A stretch of DNA of 16,191 nucleotides. Origin: UKL13-2 sp040006575. GTDB taxonomy: Bacteria; Pseudomonadota; Gammaproteobacteria; Burkholderiales; Usitatibacteraceae. The notes beneath the pieces were generated by a model, which searched no databases, was not told the origin of the DNA, and saw only the letters and a list, made by a program, of their open reading frames with translations. Location: the NCBI GenBank assembly GCA_040006575.1, contig JBDTWS010000092.1:1-16191 (forward strand). The letters run 5' to 3'. Shown here one piece after another: positions 12,882-16,191 of the stretch (its first letter is position 1; every line of letters begins with the position of its first letter). The position numbers and the translations under genes were made by a program.

Positions 12882-13207
12882 TTCGGAATGGGCAAAGGAT
12901 TAAGGGCAGTCGGCGCGGCAGCCTTGGCAGGCGCACTTTTGTCGATGACCTGGTAGAACAACTCATCCGGCTTGATCATGCCCATCTCGACGCGGGCGCG
13001 TTCTTCCACGGCATCGATGCCCTGCTTCAGGTCGCGCACTTCGGCATCCAGCCCCGCATTGCGCGCGGCCAGTTGCACGTTGCGTTCTTTTTGCTGGTCA
13101 ACCTGCTTTGAAAATTCCCACACCTTCAGCCAGCTTCCCTTGCCCATCCAGAGCGGATACTGGATGGCCAGGATTAAAGCGACGAGTGTGTAGGGAAGGT
13201 ATTTCAA
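12878..13207 (-). CDS. ftsB: Cell division protein FtsB
   Basis: This is a 109-residue bitopic protein of the divisome, forming the FtsQ-FtsB-FtsL complex that relays activation of septal cell-wall synthesis. Residues 4-19 are the transmembrane helix (LPYTLVALILAIQYPLW), followed by MGKGSW. A periplasmic coiled coil runs from about 28 to 75, including ERNVQLAARNAGLDAEVRDL, and then ERARVEMGMIKPDELFYQV, the conserved FtsB end. The C-terminal tail is Ala/Pro/Lys-rich. The start appears to be TTG (13205-13207): this gives the exact family N-terminus, and the next Met (residue 21) would remove the membrane helix. It lies 31 nt downstream of eno, the usual neighbour. The QYPLW-GKG form is typical of betaproteobacteria. 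Confidence 0.9.
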   Translation of the reverse strand: MKYLPYTLVALILAIQYPLWMGKGSWLKVWEFSKQVDQQKERNVQLAARNAGLDAEVRDLKQGIDAVEERARVEMGMIKPDELFYQVIDKSAPAKAAAPTALNPLPIPK

Positions 13208-13238
13208 GGCCGGGGCTTAAGGTAGTAAGGCCTGCGTC

Positions 13239-14525
13239 TTACGGCTTCAGGTTGTAGTACGCCGACTTGCCCGCGTAGCTGGCGGCTTCGCCCAGCTCTT
13301 CCTCGATGCGCAGCAGCTGGTTGTACTTCGCCATTCGATCCGAGCGCGAGGCTGAGCCGGTCTTGATCTGGCAGGCATTGGTGGCCACCGCGATATCGGC
13401 GATGGTCGTGTCTTCGGTTTCGCCCGAGCGATGCGAAATCACAGAGGTGTAATTGGCGCGCTTGGCCATTTCGATGGCGGCAAACGTTTCCGACAACGTG
13501 CCGATCTGGTTGACTTTGATGAGGATGGAATTGGCCACGCCCTTGGCAATGCCTTCGCGCAAAATCTTGGTGTTGGTGACGAACAAATCATCACCCACCA
13601 GCTGGATTTTCCTGCCGAGTTTTTCGGTGAGGATGGACCAGCCGTCCCAGTCGCCCTCGGCCATGCCGTCCTCAATGGAGATGATTGGATATTTGTCCAC
13701 CCACGTTGCGAGCAGATCGGTGAATTCAGCGGAATTGAACGAGCGTTTTTCCGCTTCAAAATGATACTTGCCGTCCTTGTAGAATTCACTGGCAGCGCAA
13801 TCCAGGCCGATCAGGATATCCTGGCCCGCCACGTATCCCGCTTCGCCGATCGCTTTCATGATGTACTGCAGCGCCATTTCGTGTGTCGCAAAATTTGGCG
13901 CGAAGCCACCTTCATCGCCGACGTTGGTATTGTGTTTTTCGGCGTGCAGGATTTTCTTCAGCGTATGGAATACCTCGACGCCTGCGCGTAACGCTTCGCG
14001 AAACGTCGGCAGGCCGGCCGGGATGATCATGAATTCCTGCATGTCGAGCGGATTGTCGGCATGCGCGCCGCCATTGATGACGTTCATCATCGGCACCGGC
14101 ATCTGCATCGGCGCCGCACCGCCCAGGTAGCGATACAACGAGAGGCCGGATTCGTCGGCGGCCGCTTTTGCGCAGGCCATCGACACGGCAAGAATCGAAT
14201 TGGCGCCGAGGCGTGATTTCGATTCGGTGCCGTCGAGCTCGATCATGGTCTTGTCGATGAACGATTGTTCGCTGGCATCGAGCCCGATCACCGCTTCGCA
14301 AATCTCGGTATTGATGTGCTCACAGGCTTTCAACACGCCCTTGCCGAGATAACGGGTTGCGTCCTTGTCGCGTAGCTCGATGGCTTCGCGCGAGCCGGTG
14401 GATGCGCCGGAAGGCACAGCCGCCCTGCCGATAACGCCCGACTCCAGCAGCACATCCGCTTCAACGGTGGGATTGCCGCGCGAGTCCAGAATTTCGCGGG
14501 CGACGATATCTACGATGGCGGTCAT
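13239..14525 (-). CDS. eno: Enolase
   Basis: This is a 428-residue phosphopyruvate hydratase, interconverting 2-phosphoglycerate and phosphoenolpyruvate in glycolysis, and also a component of RNA degradosomes in some bacteria. The full set of landmarks is present: AREILDSRGNPTVE at the N-terminus, PSGASTGSREA (the mobile Mg-binding loop), VINGGAHADNPLDMQEFMI, and GDEGGFAPN with the catalytic Glu. These are followed by LDCAASEFY and SIEDGMAEGDWDGW (metal ligands), VGDDLFVTN, LIKVNQIGTLSET with the catalytic Lys, and SHRSGETEDT, then QIKTGSASRSDRMAKYNQLLRIEEEL. Most relatives read GGEHA or GGAHA at the substrate loop. The ATG at 14525 has AGGA about 10 nt upstream. Length is normal. It is the third gene of the pyrG-to-yjbR operon, 60 nt after the small membrane-protein gene. 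Confidence 0.98.
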   Translation of the reverse strand: MTAIVDIVAREILDSRGNPTVEADVLLESGVIGRAAVPSGASTGSREAIELRDKDATRYLGKGVLKACEHINTEICEAVIGLDASEQSFIDKTMIELDGTESKSRLGANSILAVSMACAKAAADESGLSLYRYLGGAAPMQMPVPMMNVINGGAHADNPLDMQEFMIIPAGLPTFREALRAGVEVFHTLKKILHAEKHNTNVGDEGGFAPNFATHEMALQYIMKAIGEAGYVAGQDILIGLDCAASEFYKDGKYHFEAEKRSFNSAEFTDLLATWVDKYPIISIEDGMAEGDWDGWSILTEKLGRKIQLVGDDLFVTNTKILREGIAKGVANSILIKVNQIGTLSETFAAIEMAKRANYTSVISHRSGETEDTTIADIAVATNACQIKTGSASRSDRMAKYNQLLRIEEELGEAASYAGKSAYYNLKP

Positions 14526-14585
14526 GCGCTGTTTTCCTTTTTGTTTTGTTGCGGCTCAATCAGTATGCGGTGGTAAAAGCCAAGT

Positions 14586-14804
14586 TCATTCGCCTATCGT
14601 CCCGATATTTCTGCGCAGGCGTGCATCTGCGTCGCGAACCAAGCCATAAATTGCGATAACCGAAATGACAATCCAGACGAGCAGTCCTACATCGCCACTC
14701 GCCCACTCCGGCCAAAACGAGCGGTTCGATAGTCCGAGCCAGACGCGATAACCCAGTAACGGCCCAATAACCAAGGCGATGAGCGAGGTTATCGCGCGTG
14801 TCAT
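14586..14804 (-). CDS. Small two-helix membrane protein between pyrG and eno
   Basis: A 72-residue protein I do not recognise. Two hydrophobic stretches are visible, SLIALVIGPLLGYRVWLGL (about 7-25) and DVGLLVWIVISVIAIYGLV (about 38-56), joined by a short loop with two Trp (SFWPEWASG). A charged C-terminal tail follows (RDADARLRRNIGTIGE). This suggests a helical hairpin in the inner membrane with the tail probably cytoplasmic. The reading frame is supported by context: the ATG overlaps the TGA of pyrG (ATGA, 14801-14804), in the pattern used by the genuine genes of this window. In many beta- and gammaproteobacteria kdsA occupies the place between pyrG and eno; here it is absent and this gene takes the slot. 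No function is proposed. Confidence 0.7.
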   Translation of the reverse strand: MTRAITSLIALVIGPLLGYRVWLGLSNRSFWPEWASGDVGLLVWIVISVIAIYGLVRDADARLRRNIGTIGE

Positions 14805-16191
14805 GCTGTTGCTTTGGTTCCTTGCACGATACGCAGGCCCGCTTCGCCATGTACGCGCTTGTGTTGCTCCAGTCCGGCCTTGATGAATGCGGTGAACAAT
14901 GGATGCCCATCACGTGGTGTGGAGGTGAATTCCGGGTGAAACTGGCAGCCGTAAAACCACGGGTGTCCATGCTTGCCTGCATCCAGCTCGGCCATTTCCG
15001 GCAGCGATTCGGAATTGGTGCGCGCCGAAATCATGAAGCCGGCGGCTTCCAGTTGCGGTACGAAATAATTGTTGACCTCATAGCGATGGCGATGGCGCTC
15101 GCTTACGGTGTCCGCGCCGTAAATTTTGTGGGCCAGCGTATTCGGCAGCACCGTGCAAGGCTGCGCACCCAGGCGCATGGTGCCGCCGAGGTTTGAATTC
15201 GAATCGCGTTTCTCAACCTTGCCGTCGTGGTTCTGCCATTCGGTGATCAGCGCCACGACAGGGTGCGGCGTGTCGGGATCAAACTCGGTGGAGTTGGCAC
15301 CGGTGAGTCCGCACACATTGCGTGCGAATTCGATGGTGGCGATCTGCATGCCGAGGCAAATACCGAGATACGGAATCTTGTTCTCGCGCGCGAATTTCAC
15401 CGCCGCGATCTTGCCTTCGGTGCCGCGCCTGCCGAAACCGCCGGGCACCAGGATCGCGTCCATATTGGCCAGCACCGCCACACCATCTTTCTCGACCTGT
15501 TCGGAATCGAGATAATGGATTTTCACCTTGGTGCGGGTGTGGATGCCGGCGTGGATCAGCGCTTCGGAAAGCGATTTGTACGAATCCGTGAGATCCACAT
15601 ATTTGCCGACCATGGCGAGATCAATCTCGTGTTCAGGATGCTCCAGCGCTTCGACGATGCCATCCCACATGGTGAGGTCGGCGGGCCGCGGCGTCAGGTG
15701 CAGCTTGCGACAGACGATTTCGTCCAGGCCTTGCTTATGCAGCATGCGCGGGATTTTGTAGATGGAACTGGCGTCATAGCAGGAAATCACCGAGCCCTGG
15801 TCGACGTTGGTAAACAGCGCAATCTTGCGGCGGTCTTCATCGGGAATGGCGCGGTCGCTGCGACACATCACCACATCGGGCTGGATACCGATTTCACGCA
15901 GTTCTTTTACGCTGTGCTGCGTCGGCTTGGTCTTGATTTCGCCCACGGTCGGCAGGTACGGCACCAGCGTCAAATGGATATAGCAGGAATTATCGCGGCC
16001 CTGCTCGATACCCATCTGGCGAATCGCTTCGAGGAACGGCAGCGATTCGATATCGCCCACGGTACCGCCGATTTCGATGATGCCGACTTCCGCGTCCGAC
16101 GTTCCGGCGCGAATCGAATTCTTGATCTCATCCGTGATGTGCGGAATCACCTGCACGGTGCCGCCCAGGTAATCGCCGCGGCGTTCCTTGT
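14801..16191 (-). CDS. pyrG: CTP synthase, N-terminus beyond the right edge
   Basis: The C-terminal 462 residues of CTP synthase, which makes CTP from UTP using ATP and glutamine. The frame is open to the right edge and begins KERRGDYLGGTVQVIPH, so about 100 N-terminal residues with the ATP-binding P-loop are outside; the GTG at 16156 is internal, not a start. Seen here are the synthase-domain motif EIGGTVGDIESLPFLEAIR, KTKPTQHSVKELREIGIQPD, and CRSDRAIPDEDR. The glutaminase domain has VPGGFGRRGTEGK, the nucleophile Cys in YLGICLGMQIA, SDLGGTMRLG-like NSNLGGTMRLGAQ, RHRHRYEVN, and the His-Glu pair in FHPEFTSTPRDGHPLF. The TGA overlaps the ATG of the small membrane protein. It probably heads the operon pyrG, small gene, eno, ftsB, yjbR-like. 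Confidence 0.97.
   Translation of the reverse strand, partial: KERRGDYLGGTVQVIPHITDEIKNSIRAGTSDAEVGIIEIGGTVGDIESLPFLEAIRQMGIEQGRDNSCYIHLTLVPYLPTVGEIKTKPTQHSVKELREIGIQPDVVMCRSDRAIPDEDRRKIALFTNVDQGSVISCYDASSIYKIPRMLHKQGLDEIVCRKLHLTPRPADLTMWDGIVEALEHPEHEIDLAMVGKYVDLTDSYKSLSEALIHAGIHTRTKVKIHYLDSEQVEKDGVAVLANMDAILVPGGFGRRGTEGKIAAVKFARENKIPYLGICLGMQIATIEFARNVCGLTGANSTEFDPDTPHPVVALITEWQNHDGKVEKRDSNSNLGGTMRLGAQPCTVLPNTLAHKIYGADTVSERHRHRYEVNNYFVPQLEAAGFMISARTNSESLPEMAELDAGKHGHPWFYGCQFHPEFTSTPRDGHPLFTAFIKAGLEQHKRVHGEAGLRIVQGTKATA

Noticed and set aside
13439..13991. Overlapping frames opposite and inside eno
   Set aside because: They are shadows of a highly conserved enolase gene; none shows a domain or an initiation site.

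Overview
The window looks like a chromosomal segment of a GC-rich betaproteobacterium. The strongest clue is the FtsB protein, with its QYPLWMGKGSW start. The pyrG-eno-ftsB gene order, the glutathione reductase and a GreB with an acidic N-terminus agree with this. The placement is inference from recognised families, since no search could be run. Genes are tightly packed, and 4-nt ATGA stop/start overlaps are used repeatedly (positions 236-239, 3767-3770, 5565-5568, 7299-7302, 12878-12881, 14801-14804).

Layout. Positions 1-1375 (minus strand) hold a secreted TraB/GumN-family protein whose stop overlaps the start of a thiamine-diphosphate (acetolactate synthase-like) enzyme that runs off the left edge. 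Diverging from it, 1612-8303 (plus strand) is one seven-gene operon: phnD1, phnD2, phnC, phnE1, phnE2, a 6-phosphogluconate dehydrogenase (gnd), and phnD3. This is a complete phosphonate/phosphite-type ABC importer with one ATPase and two permeases, but three periplasmic binding proteins and an embedded NAD-type dehydrogenase. The three binding proteins share an uncommon N-terminal module with a CxHRG-YCD motif, a Dx[N/D]x[D/N]xxxDxxxD metal-loop-like stretch and four conserved cysteines. A 90-nt near-perfect palindrome lies between phnC and phnE1.

Positions 8304-8716 are a convergent, gene-free, repeat-rich stretch with two REP-pair elements and a 28-nt tandem array. It is followed on the minus strand by gor (glutathione reductase) and greB. 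Diverging from greB is a membrane-anchored J-domain-like protein without the HPD triad (11029-11826, plus strand). Next comes a MarC-family membrane protein (minus strand). The right end is a minus-strand housekeeping operon: pyrG (N-terminus beyond the right edge), a 72-residue two-helix membrane protein, eno, ftsB, then a YjbR/MmcQ-family gene.

How the genes work together. The phn-type operon should capture a phosphorus oxyanion or organophosphonate with several alternative binding proteins feeding one inner-membrane channel. No phosphonate- or phosphite-degrading gene (C-P lyase, phosphonatase, PtxD, HtxA) is in the window, so the substrate is open. The co-transcribed dehydrogenase is the only enzymatic clue. 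No rRNA, tRNA, insertion sequence, integrase or CRISPR array was seen.
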